Origin: LMUY01 sp964246185
Lineage (GTDB): Bacteria; Pseudomonadota; Alphaproteobacteria; Acetobacterales; Acetobacteraceae
Length of the DNA: 34,253 bases
Reading direction: 5' to 3'
NCBI GenBank assembly: GCA_964246185.1
Contig: CAXTPP010000024.1
Coordinates: 1 to 34,253, forward strand
Below the pieces are notes generated by a model, which did no database searches, had not been told where the DNA came from, and worked only from the letters and a program-made list of their open reading frames with translations. The position numbers and the translations under genes were made by a program. This document shows positions 18,889-26,933 of the stretch, in pieces (the first letter of the stretch is position 1; each line of letters starts with the position of its first letter).

Positions 18889-19662
18889 TTAAGAGCCGCT
18901 GTACCAATTGTAGCCCTGATCCTCCCACCATCCACCAGGGTAATCATTGGTCACATACATCGCCACGATGTGCTTGGGGTTCTTGAACCCCAGCTTGGTC
19001 GGCACGCGCAACTTCATCGGGAAGCCGTATTTGTCCGGCAGCGGCTCGCCGCGGAAATCCAGCGCCATGATGGTCTGCGGGTGCAGCGCGGTGGCCATGT
19101 CGATGCTGCCGTAATAGCGGTCGGCGCACTTGAACCCGACGTACTTGGCCTTGGTGTCCGCCCCCACCCGCTCGAGGAATGTGCGGAACGGCACGCCGGA
19201 CCACTGCCCGATGGCGCTCCAGCCCTCGATGCAGACGTGCCGGGTGATCTGGCTCTCCTGCGGCAGGGTGCGCAGCTTCGCCAGGCTCCAGGGCTGTTTG
19301 TCCGCCACCAGGCCGGAGACTTCCAGCTTGTAGGCGTCGCCGTCCACCTCCGGGGCGTTGTCCTCCGGGTAGTAGGCGTTGAACGGAAACGGGTCGGTGA
19401 TGTCCTTGGCCGTGAAAACGGGCGCCAGGCGGTTGGGGTCGAACAGCAGCGCCTGCACCCGGTCGTTGAACTTGGACATGGCCCACAGCACCCGGTCCAC
19501 CGCATCCCCATCCGACAGGTTGCACCCGGTCAGCATGGTGAGCGCGCCGAGCGACAGGCCGGAGCGCAGCAGCAGCCGGCGCTGCACCCGGGCGAGTTCC
19601 GGCGCGGCGTCGATAAGGGCCGTGCGGCTTGCAGCAGCGCCTCGCCGAAGCCGGCGGCTCAT
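18889..19662 (-). CDS. YedY/MsrP-like molybdopterin oxidoreductase, Tat-exported, probable lipoprotein
   Basis: A 257-residue enzyme of the sulfite oxidase fold. The molybdenum-binding cysteine is C144 in RHVCIEGWSAIGQWSGVPF. A twin-arginine signal (QRRLLLRSGLSLGALTML) ends in LTGC, placing a lipobox cysteine at residue 47, so export folded by Tat and lipid anchoring are both predicted. The family reduces oxidised substrates, such as methionine sulfoxide in MsrP, using electrons from a membrane cytochrome. The ATG at 19662 overlaps the stop of the cytochrome gene in an ATGA junction, so the two are coupled. The substrate is not determined; the lipobox is not a usual MsrP feature. Confidence 0.85.
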   Translation of the reverse strand: MSRRLRRGAAASRTALIDAAPELARVQRRLLLRSGLSLGALTMLTGCNLSDGDAVDRVLWAMSKFNDRVQALLFDPNRLAPVFTAKDITDPFPFNAYYPEDNAPEVDGDAYKLEVSGLVADKQPWSLAKLRTLPQESQITRHVCIEGWSAIGQWSGVPFRTFLERVGADTKAKYVGFKCADRYYGSIDMATALHPQTIMALDFRGEPLPDKYGFPMKLRVPTKLGFKNPKHIVAMYVTNDYPGGWWEDQGYNWYSGS

Positions 19663-20309
19663 GGCAATATCTCGCCCGGCTCGGCGTGGACTCGGCCGCG
19701 CCCGGTGATCATGGCCCACAGCGTGCTCGGCACCAGGATGACGAGCGCCAGGTGGATGGCGACGAAGCCCACGATCCCCGCCATGGCCAGGAAGTGGATG
19801 CGGCGGGTGACCTCGTAGCCGCCCAGCAGCTGGGTGAGCACCTGCACCTGCACCGGCTTCCACAGGGCGAGGCCGGACGCGGCGGCGGCGGCGATGAGCA
19901 GCAGAACGATGGCGTAGAGCAGGCGCTGCACCGCGTTGTAGGCGCCGAGCCTGTGCTGCAGCTTGAAGGTCATCGCCTGAACCGTGTCCCGCCACACCTC
20001 GCGTGGCTTGATGGGCAGCAGATGGCGGCTGAAATGCCGGCTGGCCAGACCGTACGTCAGATAGACCAGACCGTTGCCGATGAGCAGCCACATGGCCGCG
20101 AAGTGCCAGGCCAGCGCCCCGCCCAGCCAGCCGCCGAGCGTGGCCCAGGCGGGAAAGGTGAAAGGGAAGAACGGGCTGGCGTCATAGATCTTCCACCCGC
20201 TCATCACCATGCAGGTGATGGCAAAGGCGTTGAGCCAGTGCGTCAGCCGGATGGTGAAAGGATGGATCACCACCACGCGGCGGCGTTCGGGCTGTGCGAC
20301 CTGGGTCAT
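19659..20309 (-). CDS. Cytochrome b561-like membrane electron carrier
   Basis: A 216-residue protein with four or five hydrophobic helices. Histidines suited to b-type haem ligation are in HPFTIRLTHWLNAFA (near the N-terminus), GALAWHFAAMWL and RRIHFLAMAGIVGFVAIHLA. This is the Ni/Fe-hydrogenase or formate-dehydrogenase-type cytochrome b561 domain rather than the MsrQ (ferric reductase-like) fold. It should pass electrons between the quinone pool and the periplasmic molybdoenzyme encoded by the overlapping downstream gene. It lies 60 bases after the DUF5666-like gene in the same leftward operon. Confidence 0.87.
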   Translation of the reverse strand: MTQVAQPERRRVVVIHPFTIRLTHWLNAFAITCMVMSGWKIYDASPFFPFTFPAWATLGGWLGGALAWHFAAMWLLIGNGLVYLTYGLASRHFSRHLLPIKPREVWRDTVQAMTFKLQHRLGAYNAVQRLLYAIVLLLIAAAAASGLALWKPVQVQVLTQLLGGYEVTRRIHFLAMAGIVGFVAIHLALVILVPSTLWAMITGRGRVHAEPGEILP

Positions 20310-20369
20310 GGCACATCCATCTGGTGCGTCCCCGGTCCCGCACGGACCGGGGATCTGTCATGGCAGCCC

Positions 20370-20984
20370 TTACATGGGCGGGACGGTGCCGTTCACGCCG
20401 GCGATCACGGCGTTGGCGGTGACGCCGGACGCGCCCTTGTCGCTGATCACCACGATCCGGGCGCCGGGCTTGAGGACGGCGCGGTCGGCCGGGGCGATGC
20501 TGACGACGGGCACGTCGTCCGGCACTGTGATGGTCTTGCTGCCGCCCTTGTAGTTGATCACCAGGGTGCGGCCGTTCGCGGTCTGCACGCTGCCGACAGC
20601 GCCGTTGGTCATGGTGTTGCCGCCCGTGAGGTCCCAGCCGTAGTGGCCGTCCCCCATGCCGCGCAGCTTCTGGTCGATGATGGTGACTTCCAGCGCCTTG
20701 AGCGTGCCGTCCGGCTGCGGGGCGGCCGCGACGCCGATGTAGCTGTCCGGCTTCACGTCCGCGATGGTGGCGTTGGTGGCGCCCAGCACGGCGCTCTTAT
20801 CGGTAAGCGTCACCGGGATGGTGGCGCCGTTGCGGGTCTTGGCTTCGAGCGTCTGCCCTTCGAGCGAGGCGATGGTGCCGCGGGTGAGGGTGACGGGCAC
20901 GTCCTGGGCGTTGGCCGGGACGAGGGCTGCGCCGGCAAGGAGCGCGGCGGCAAGGGCACCGCCGGCGAGGAGTGGCTTGAGCAT
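20370..20984 (-). CDS. Secreted DUF5666-like beta-rich protein
   Basis: A 204-residue protein with a clear signal peptide (MLKPLLAGGALAAALLAGAA, cleavage likely after ANA). The mature part has DUF5666-like repeats: GTIASLEGQTLEAKTRNGAT and GAVGSVQTANGRTLVINYKG, each followed by a segment predicting small beta barrels (DSYIGVAAAPQPDGTLKALE; GARIVVIS). Function is unknown for the family. Its position directly upstream of the cytochrome b561 and molybdoenzyme genes, same strand, suggests a periplasmic accessory to that redox pair. No cysteines are present in the mature protein, so it carries no haem c or disulfide. Confidence 0.75.
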   Translation of the reverse strand: MLKPLLAGGALAAALLAGAALVPANAQDVPVTLTRGTIASLEGQTLEAKTRNGATIPVTLTDKSAVLGATNATIADVKPDSYIGVAAAPQPDGTLKALEVTIIDQKLRGMGDGHYGWDLTGGNTMTNGAVGSVQTANGRTLVINYKGGSKTITVPDDVPVVSIAPADRAVLKPGARIVVISDKGASGVTANAVIAGVNGTVPPM

Positions 20985-21074
20985 GGAGCTTGGTCCTGTT
21001 CTACGGGCAGGCTTGTTGGACGGGCGACTGGATAGCGCCTGATTGGTTGCGGCGCAAACTATTATGCGGCGGAG

Positions 21075-21275
21075 ATGTGCAGGCCACGTTCAAGCCGAGC
21101 CGACGCCGGGCGGGCGGAGCTGCACACCGAAGGGCAGGTCATCCTGCTAGGCCCAGGGGATTCCTGGATCGTGTCGCGCGACACCGAGCACAGCTACAAG
21201 ATCCTGGAGGCGTTCACCGCCGTGGAGGCGACCACGCCGCCAGCCGCGATGCATGGCCGCGACGAGACAGGCTGA
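21075..21275 (+). pseudogene. Cupin protein remnant (C-terminal part only)
   Basis: A 66-codon frame whose second half reads ELHTEGQVILLGPGDSWIVS, then RDTEHSYKILEAFTAVEA, and ends HGRDETG. This is the second half of a single-domain cupin barrel (the GDxWxVxxxxEHxY motif). The first conserved cupin motif with two histidines and a glutamate is missing; the preceding residues (MCRPRSSRADAGRAE) do not fit the fold. The gene has therefore lost its 5' half, and the stop abuts the stop of the convergent winged-helix-like gene. Confidence 0.6.
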
Positions 21276-21542
21276 TCACCGGTTGCCCGACGCCAGCAAG
21301 CCGGCCCGGCGTCGTCGCTTCTTGGCGTCTGCCGTGGGGGCGATCTCCTCCGCATGCCTCGCAGCACCCGGTTGCGTGACCTCGTAGCGTCCGTCTGCCC
21401 GTTGCTGCGCAAAACCCAGCCCGGACAGGCGGTGGAGGCAGGGGCCGTCCTTCAATCCGCTCGGCCGCCCGGAGGAGCCGACCAGCAGCAGCCGATGCAG
21501 GGCTGACCGGCAGCAGGTTTCCAGGTAGGGTTCGTCCCACAT
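21276..21542 (-). CDS. Small winged-helix-like protein
   Basis: An 88-residue protein beginning MWDEPYLETCCRSALHRLLL. The central part (LHRLSGLGFAQQRADGRYEV, then TQPGAARHAEE) follows the recognition-helix and wing pattern of small winged-helix DNA-binding proteins: a leucine-rich helix, then G-L/F, basic residues, D-G-R-Y and T-x-x-G. The tail is lysine/arginine-rich (KKRRRR). I cannot assign a known family. Its ATG at 21540-21542 overlaps the longest pyrD start at 21541; another in-frame ATG lies at 21554. Because it faces pyrD head to head it could regulate it, but that is speculation. Confidence 0.55.
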   Translation of the reverse strand: MWDEPYLETCCRSALHRLLLVGSSGRPSGLKDGPCLHRLSGLGFAQQRADGRYEVTQPGAARHAEEIAPTADAKKRRRRAGLLASGNR

Positions 21543-22650
21543 GGCCGCCCCCATCGGCCAAACCAGGCGGCGTGGCAAGCCCGCGACGCTCCAGCCGGAT
21601 TTTGCATTGACCCCAGCCATCGCCTCCGCCCTGTTGCCTGCCTTGCGCCGGATCGACCCGGAGCGGGCGCACCGCCTGGCCTTGCGGGCATTGCGGCTCG
21701 GCCTGGCCGGCCGCGCTCCCGCCGCCGATGACCCGGTGCTCGCCGCCAGCATTCTCGGCCGCACCCTGCGCAACCCAATCGGGCTGGCCGCCGGGTTCGA
21801 CAAGGACGCGGTGGCAGCCCCTGGCCTGTTGCGGCTCGGCTTCGGCGCGGTGGAGCTGGGCACGGTCACGCCGCGGCCGCAGCCGGGCAACCCACGGCCC
21901 CGGCTGTTCCGGCTGGAACAGGGTGCAGTGATCAACCGCATGGGCATGAACAACCATGGCATCGCCGCCTTCGCCCTGCGGCTTGCCCGCCTGCATTCCC
22001 CGCCGGACATACTGCTCGGCGCAAATGTCGGCATCAATAAGGAGGGGGCGGAGCCGGAGCGGGACTACCCGGCGCTGGTCGCGGCGGTGGCGGGCCATGC
22101 CGGGTATGCCGTGCTGAACGTCAGCTCCCCCAACACCGCCGGGCTGCGGGCGCTGCAGGAGGCGGCGCGGCTGCGGGCGATCCTGCAGGCCGTGATGGCT
22201 GTGCCGAACCGCCCGCCGGTGTTCGTGAAGGTGGCGCCCGACCTGTCGCCTGGCGGGCTGGAGAGCGTGGTGCAGGTGGCGGTGGAGTGCGGCGCGGCCG
22301 GGCTGATCGTGTCCAACACCACCACAGCCCGGCCGCCCGGGCTGCGCGGCCGCCACGCGGCGGAGACGGGTGGGCTGTCCGGGCCGCCGCTGATGGCGCC
22401 TTCCACCGCGCTGCTCGCCCAGGCATGGCGGCTGGCCGGGGGACGGCTGGCGCTGATCGGCTGCGGCGGCGTGTCCACAGGGGCGGACGTGCTGGCCAAG
22501 CTGCGGGCCGGGGCGCAAATCGTGCAGCTCTATGCCGCCTTCGCCGTGCACGGCCCGGCGCTGCTGCCCCGGCTGAAGGCGGAACTTGCCGCTTGTCTCC
22601 GCCGCGAGGGTTTCCGCACCGCGGCCGAGGCAGTGGGCGCCGGCGCATGA
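21541..22650 (+). CDS. pyrD: Dihydroorotate dehydrogenase (quinone), class 2
   Basis: Membrane-associated FMN enzyme of pyrimidine synthesis that oxidises dihydroorotate to orotate and passes electrons to ubiquinone. Hallmarks are NPIGLAAGFDKDA, GAVELGTVTPRPQPGNPRPR, the substrate loop INRMGMNNHG, NVSSPNTAGLR with the catalytic serine, FVKVAPDL and LIGCGGVSTGADV. The longest ATG start (21541) gives 369 residues with a basic leader and overlaps the divergent gene. A TTG at 21607 would give 347 residues starting at the amphipathic membrane-binding helix (TPAIASALLPALRRIDPERA) and fits the family length better; neither has a strong ribosome binding site. The stop overlaps the HAD gene in an ATGA junction. 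Confidence 0.93.
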   Translation: MAAPIGQTRRRGKPATLQPDFALTPAIASALLPALRRIDPERAHRLALRALRLGLAGRAPAADDPVLAASILGRTLRNPIGLAAGFDKDAVAAPGLLRLGFGAVELGTVTPRPQPGNPRPRLFRLEQGAVINRMGMNNHGIAAFALRLARLHSPPDILLGANVGINKEGAEPERDYPALVAAVAGHAGYAVLNVSSPNTAGLRALQEAARLRAILQAVMAVPNRPPVFVKVAPDLSPGGLESVVQVAVECGAAGLIVSNTTTARPPGLRGRHAAETGGLSGPPLMAPSTALLAQAWRLAGGRLALIGCGGVSTGADVLAKLRAGAQIVQLYAAFAVHGPALLPRLKAELAACLRREGFRTAAEAVGAGA

Positions 22651-23498
22651 CCCTGCTGCCCGGCATGGCCCCGCTCGCGGCGCAGTACGACGGCTTCATC
22701 CTGGACCTGTGGGGCGTGATCCATGATGGTGTGCGCCCGTATGAGGGAGCCGCGGACTGCCTGCGCCGGCTGCGGGATGCCGGGCGGCGCTGCGTGCTGT
22801 TGTCCAACGCGCCGCGCCGCGCCCATGCGGCGCAGGCCATGCTGGCGGACATGGGCCTCGCCGAGGACCTTTACGCCGGCCTGCTCACCTCGGGCGAAGC
22901 GGCGCACCTGGCGCTGCGGGACCGCACCGACCCATGGTTCGCCGCGCTGGGGGACCGCGTGTGGCACCTGGGGCCGGAGCGTGACCGCAACCTGATGGAT
23001 GGCCTGGGCCTGCAGGAGATGGCCACGCCGGGCGAGGCCCAGTTCGTGCTGAACACCGGCCCGGACGACCATCGCGGCCCGACCAGCGTCGCGGCCTTCG
23101 AGGACGTGCTGCAGGACTGCGCCCGCCACGGCCTGCCGATGCTCTGCGCCAACCCGGACCTCGAGGTCATCCGCGGCGGCGTGCGCATCGTCTGCGCCGG
23201 TGCGCTGGCCGAGCGCTACCAGCAGCTTGGCGGCGCGGTCCGCTCGCTGGGCAAGCCCGACCCGGCGATCTACGGACCCGTCCTGGCCACGCTGGGCACG
23301 CCGCGGGAGCGTACGCTGGCGGTGGGCGACTCGCTGCGCACCGACATCGCCGGGGCGGCAGCGGCTGGGATCGACTCATGCTGGGTGCTGGGCGGCGTGC
23401 ATGCGGAGGCGCTCGGGGAGGACCACGGGGCCGCCGCCATCAAAGCCGAAACGGCTGGGCTGCGGCCGGTGGCGATGGTGCCCCGCTTCGTCTGGTGA
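22647..23498 (+). CDS. HAD superfamily class IIA hydrolase
   Basis: A 283-residue phosphatase of the NagD-like class IIA group. Motif I is FILDLWGVIHDG with nucleophile D20 and a tryptophan two residues later, the form typical of the alphaproteobacterial TIGR01459-type subgroup. Motif II is VLLSNAPRR, the lysine motif LGKPDPAIY, and motif IV VGDSLRTDIAGAAAAG. It probably hydrolyses a small phosphorylated metabolite in the cytoplasm; the substrate is not known. It overlaps pyrD by four bases (ATGA), so it is translated from the same message and may have a housekeeping role in nucleotide metabolism. Repeat copy C follows. Confidence 0.88.
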   Translation: MTLLPGMAPLAAQYDGFILDLWGVIHDGVRPYEGAADCLRRLRDAGRRCVLLSNAPRRAHAAQAMLADMGLAEDLYAGLLTSGEAAHLALRDRTDPWFAALGDRVWHLGPERDRNLMDGLGLQEMATPGEAQFVLNTGPDDHRGPTSVAAFEDVLQDCARHGLPMLCANPDLEVIRGGVRIVCAGALAERYQQLGGAVRSLGKPDPAIYGPVLATLGTPRERTLAVGDSLRTDIAGAAAAGIDSCWVLGGVHAEALGEDHGAAAIKAETAGLRPVAMVPRFVW

Positions 23499-23503
23499 GG
23501 CTT

Positions 23504-23689
23504 ATGCCAACGGCCTCGGACACCGACCCGTCAGAGAGCAAGGCTGGGCTCTGCCCAGACCCGCCAAAGGCCGGAGGCCTTTGGAAACCCGTATATAATA
23601 CAAAAGGATTTCAAAGGCTCTGCCTTTGGCGGAGTCCAGAGGCAGAGCCTCTGGCCTGGCTTGCTTGACTGTCAGTCTCAAGGGCCGCT
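23504..23689 (+). repeat. Dispersed multi-hairpin repeat, copy C
   Basis: Third copy, same orientation. It has an intact first hairpin (GGGCTCTGCCC), perfect CCAAAGGCC/GGCCTTTGG, CAAAGGC/GCCTTTG and CCAGAGGC/GCCTCTGG, with the AT-rich spacer GTATATAATACAAAAGG between the second and third. The leading part (ATGCCAACGGC, then GACCCGTCA) is shared with copy D but not with A or B. It lies between the convergent HAD and YqgE genes and ends four bases before the YqgE stop, so it may act as a bidirectional transcript end. Confidence 0.87.
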
Positions 23690-23693
23690 GCTG

Positions 23694-24284
23694 TCAGGCG
23701 TGCCCGGCAACGCCTGACAGCAGCGCCGGGTCCACGCGGATGGAGGCGAAGGCGCGGCGCCACTTGGTGCTGTGGTCGGCGTCGAACACCAGGTCCAGCG
23801 AGGCGGGAACCGAGAGCCAGGCGTTGGCCTTGATCTCGTCGTCCAGTTGCCCGGCGTCCCAGTGGGCATAGCCCAGCGCCAGCAGGCCGGCCTTCGGCCC
23901 CTCCCCGGACGCGATCGCCTTCAGCACGTCGAGGCTGGCGGTGAGCGCCACCGACTTATCCACCTGCAGGCTGCCATCCCCGGCCCAGTCGGCCGTGTGC
24001 AGCACGAAGCCGCGCGAGCCATCCATCGGGCCGCCGTCGCACAGGGCGATGCGCCGTACCGGCGGCGCCGGCAGCACGTCCAGTTGCTTGAGCAGGTCGT
24101 CGAAGCCGGGGCTGGCCAGCGGGCGGTTCAGCACCAGGCCCATCGCGCCCTCCTGGGTGTGGGCGCAGAGATAGATGACGCTGCGGCTGAACCGTGGATC
24201 GTCCAGCGCGGGCATCGCGACCAGCAGCTGCCCGGTCAGCCCGGCATCTTCCCCGGCTTGTGTCATCGCTCGCATGGCAGTCAT
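23694..24284 (-). CDS. YqgE/AlgH family protein (UPF0301)
   Basis: A 196-residue cytoplasmic protein. The family markers LTGQLLVAMPALDDPRFSRS, VIYLCAHTQEGAMGLVLNRP, CDGGPMDGSRGFVLH and the late AGLLALGYAHWDAGQLDDEI are all present. The biochemical role of UPF0301 is unsettled; the AlgH member was linked to alginate regulation in Pseudomonas. I chose the ATG at 24284 (MTAMRAMTQAGED); in-frame ATGs at 24275 and 24266 are as plausible, and a start at 24344 would add an unlikely basic leader. It is transcribed alone to the left, towards repeat copy C. Confidence 0.9.
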   Translation of the reverse strand: MTAMRAMTQAGEDAGLTGQLLVAMPALDDPRFSRSVIYLCAHTQEGAMGLVLNRPLASPGFDDLLKQLDVLPAPPVRRIALCDGGPMDGSRGFVLHTADWAGDGSLQVDKSVALTASLDVLKAIASGEGPKAGLLALGYAHWDAGQLDDEIKANAWLSVPASLDLVFDADHSTKWRRAFASIRVDPALLSGVAGHA

Positions 24285-24391
24285 CTTGGCGCATATCCTG
24301 GATGCCGCAATGGCTCGGCCACGGGCTTGCCGGATGCGTGACACCGCCGCGCCATCCCGCTAGCGTCCGGCCAGCACGACGGGGCAGGGAC

Positions 24392-24874
24392 ATGAGGATC
24401 AAGGTTGGCGATGCTTTGCCCGAGATGAAGCTGACGATCGCTGGCCCGGCAGGGCCTCACGAGGAGAGCACGGCCAGCCTGTTCGGCGGCAAGACGGTGG
24501 TGATGTTCGCCACCCCGGGCGCGTTCACTCCCACCTGCAGCGCGAAGCACCTGCCCGGCTATGTGCAGCAGGCGGAGGCTTTCGCGGCCAAGGGCGTGGA
24601 CACTGTGGTGTGCATGGCGGTCAACGATCCCTTCGTGCTGGCCGCCTGGGGCAAGGAACAGGGCGTGGAGGGCAAGATCGTCATGCTGGCCGACGGCTCC
24701 GCCATGCTGACCAAGGCGATGGGCCTCGAGCTGGATTTGACGGCCCGGGGCCTCGGCGTCCGCAGCCAGCGTTTCGCGATGGTGGCGGTGGACCGCATGG
24801 TGACTCACCTGGCCGTCGAGGCGCCGGGCGATTTCGACGTGAGCCGGGCGGAGACGGTGCTGGCGGCGCTGTAG
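24392..24874 (+). CDS. Peroxiredoxin (Prx5-type, redoxin family)
   Basis: A 160-residue thiol peroxidase. The peroxidatic cysteine is C49 in TPGAFTPTCSAKHLPG, the Prx5-type active site, and the typical VVCMAVNDPFVLAAWGKEQG follows. The only other cysteine is C74, and no C-terminal resolving cysteine is present, so it probably works as a 1-Cys enzyme needing glutaredoxin or another thiol partner. It reduces hydrogen peroxide and alkyl peroxides. The ATG at 24392 is preceded by CAGGGA. It is convergent with the ClC gene, with only three bases between the stop codons. Confidence 0.93.
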   Translation: MRIKVGDALPEMKLTIAGPAGPHEESTASLFGGKTVVMFATPGAFTPTCSAKHLPGYVQQAEAFAAKGVDTVVCMAVNDPFVLAAWGKEQGVEGKIVMLADGSAMLTKAMGLELDLTARGLGVRSQRFAMVAVDRMVTHLAVEAPGDFDVSRAETVLAAL

Positions 24875-24877
24875 TTT

Positions 24878-26857
24878 CTACTCTCCCGACAGCTCCCGCC
24901 GCTGCCGGTCCAGCTCCTCCGTGTAGCGCCGCAGCGCGTGCTGCTCCGTCAGCAGCCCGATGACGCTGCGGGTGTCGGCGGCGTCCACCACCACCAGCGC
25001 GTCCGATTCCGTCATCTCGAACATCTGCACCGCCTCCTTGATGGTCATCTGCGGCAGCAGCACGTCCTTCGGGTAGTGCAGCAGCTCCGACATCCGGCTC
25101 TCCGGCTCCTCGGCCAGGTGCGCCTCCGGGGTCAGCACGACGCCCGCGTAGTGCCCCTCCTCGTCCGTCACCACCACGCGGTCCGCTGAGCCGAGCGGCA
25201 CCTGCCGCTTGAACGCGGCCACGGTGATGTTGCCGCGCACCGTCCGCACGTCCCGCCGCATCATCCGGCCGACCGTCAGGTTGCGCACCCAGCCGATGTC
25301 CACGGCCGAACGGATCGCCTCGCCGCGCAGGTGGAAGCGCCAGGTGGCGAAGGAGTAGCCGAAGGTCCGCCGCACGGTCAGCGCGGACACGACGGAAGCG
25401 GCCAGCACGGCGATGGTCATGGGCAGGCTGCCCGTGCTTTCCAGGGCCAGGAACGCCATCGTCAGCGGTCCGCCCACCACCGCCACCGCCAGCGCGCTCA
25501 TCCCCACCAGGGCGCACACCACGGCGGGCAGCGCCTGCGTGGCGGTGACGGTGGCGAGCCCGGCGGCGAACAGCTTGCCCACCATCGCGCCGAGGAACAG
25601 GGAGGCGAAGAACAGCCCGCCGCGGAAGCCCGAGCCGATCGACACCGCCGAGGCCACCGACTTGGCCACGATCAGCAGCGCGATGTGCGTGGCGGGATAC
25701 GGCGCGTCCAGCCCCAGCCGCAGCGCCTCGTGCCCGGAGGACAGCACCTGCGGTGACCACAGCGCCAGCCCGCCAACGACGATCCCGCCCAGCGCCGGGC
25801 GCAGCCACATCGGCACCCCGCTGCGGCGAAACCAGGATTCCACCAGCGTCACCCCGCGCATAAGCCCGATGCCGCCCAGCGCGCAGACCACGCCCAGTAC
25901 CAGCACCGGCAGGTAATCGGCCGGGTCCAGCACCGTCGGCACCCGGATGTCGAACCCGGCGCCCTGGGTGTTGAGCACCCGCGTCACCAGCACGGCGCAG
26001 ATGGCCGACACCACCACGGGCGCCAGGGTCACCAGCGAATACGTGCCGATCACCAGCTCGAACGCGTAGAACGACCCGGTGAGCGGCGCCTGGAACGCGG
26101 CGGCGATGGCGCCGGCCGCGCCGCACCCGACCAGCAGCCGCAGATCGTTGCGCCGCAGCCGGAACGAGCGGCCGAGCCGGGAGGCGATTGCCGAGCTGAT
26201 CTGGGTGTAGCCCGCTTCCAGCCCCACGGACGCGCCGACGCCGTTGGACAGCACGGTCTGCGCCGTCACGATCAGGCTGTCGCTGAGCGACATGCGTCCG
26301 CCCTGGATGGCGTTGGCTTCGATCGGGTCAACCGTGCGGCGGTTCCACCAGCGCGCCACGGCCAGGCCGACCAGTCCCACCAGCAGCCCGCCCACGGCCG
26401 GCACGCCCATGGCGCGCCACGGATCGAGCCCGACCGTGCCGGACACCCGCTCCCCCGCCTGAGTGCGGAACAGCAGTTCGTGGGCGTACTGGGTGGCGGT
26501 GGCCATGACGTGGACGCACAGGCCGGACGCCACGCCCACACCGGCCGCCAGCACCACGAGCCATATCTCATCCGTGCGGACCAGTGCCCGCAGTGTCTGC
26601 GGCGCGTGGACCATCGCATCCAGCGCGCGCCGGATACGCTCAGCCTGCCGATCCATGAGCCGAGGGGCCGGGATCGTGCCAGACCCGGGAGGGGCGGCTC
26701 GCGAAGACATGGGCCTGGAAGACATGGGCCTGGAAGACATGGGCCTGGAAGACATGGGCCTGCCAGCTCCTGTGAACGACCGCGGCCCAGGACGGATCCG
26801 GGCGATCCCGGCTTTCATGGAACCAAGCGGTGGCTCATTCAATCGCAGACGGGTCAA
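24878..26857 (-). CDS. ClC-family chloride channel/transporter with CBS domains
   Basis: Up to 659 residues. The ClC membrane domain (about 90-510) has the selectivity regions in altered form: NGVGASVGLEAGYTQ where GREGP normally stands (the gating-type glutamate is kept) and GSGFRGGLFFASLFLG where GIFAP is usual. Two CBS domains (about 530-655; MMRRDVRTVRGNITV and VLLPQMTIKEAVQMFEMTES) form a cytoplasmic regulatory tail. It transports chloride or another anion. The start is uncertain: in-frame ATGs lie at 26857, 26818, four within a 15-bp tandem repeat (26755 to 26710) and 26656. Only the last begins at a typical pre-membrane helix (MDRQAERIRRALDAM). It is divergent from the SDR gene. Confidence 0.88.
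   Translation of the reverse strand: MTRLRLNEPPLGSMKAGIARIRPGPRSFTGAGRPMSSRPMSSRPMSSRPMSSRAAPPGSGTIPAPRLMDRQAERIRRALDAMVHAPQTLRALVRTDEIWLVVLAAGVGVASGLCVHVMATATQYAHELLFRTQAGERVSGTVGLDPWRAMGVPAVGGLLVGLVGLAVARWWNRRTVDPIEANAIQGGRMSLSDSLIVTAQTVLSNGVGASVGLEAGYTQISSAIASRLGRSFRLRRNDLRLLVGCGAAGAIAAAFQAPLTGSFYAFELVIGTYSLVTLAPVVVSAICAVLVTRVLNTQGAGFDIRVPTVLDPADYLPVLVLGVVCALGGIGLMRGVTLVESWFRRSGVPMWLRPALGGIVVGGLALWSPQVLSSGHEALRLGLDAPYPATHIALLIVAKSVASAVSIGSGFRGGLFFASLFLGAMVGKLFAAGLATVTATQALPAVVCALVGMSALAVAVVGGPLTMAFLALESTGSLPMTIAVLAASVVSALTVRRTFGYSFATWRFHLRGEAIRSAVDIGWVRNLTVGRMMRRDVRTVRGNITVAAFKRQVPLGSADRVVVTDEEGHYAGVVLTPEAHLAEEPESRMSELLHYPKDVLLPQMTIKEAVQMFEMTESDALVVVDAADTRSVIGLLTEQHALRRYTEELDRQRRELSGE
26703..26762 (-). 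repeat. 15-bp unit repeated four times in the ClC 5' region
   Basis: Four exact tandem copies of a 15-base unit (plus strand GAAGACATGGGCCTG). On the ClC coding strand each unit carries an in-frame ATG and encodes MSSRP. The unit length is divisible by three, so copy-number change alters the number of possible start codons or N-terminal residues without a frameshift. Confidence 0.93.
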
Positions 26858-26933
26858 TAACTACTTAATTTCGCGACATGTCATCGCTTTATCGGCAGAA
26901 GCGTTATTCGAGGCGACCATAAGGACCGCATGC

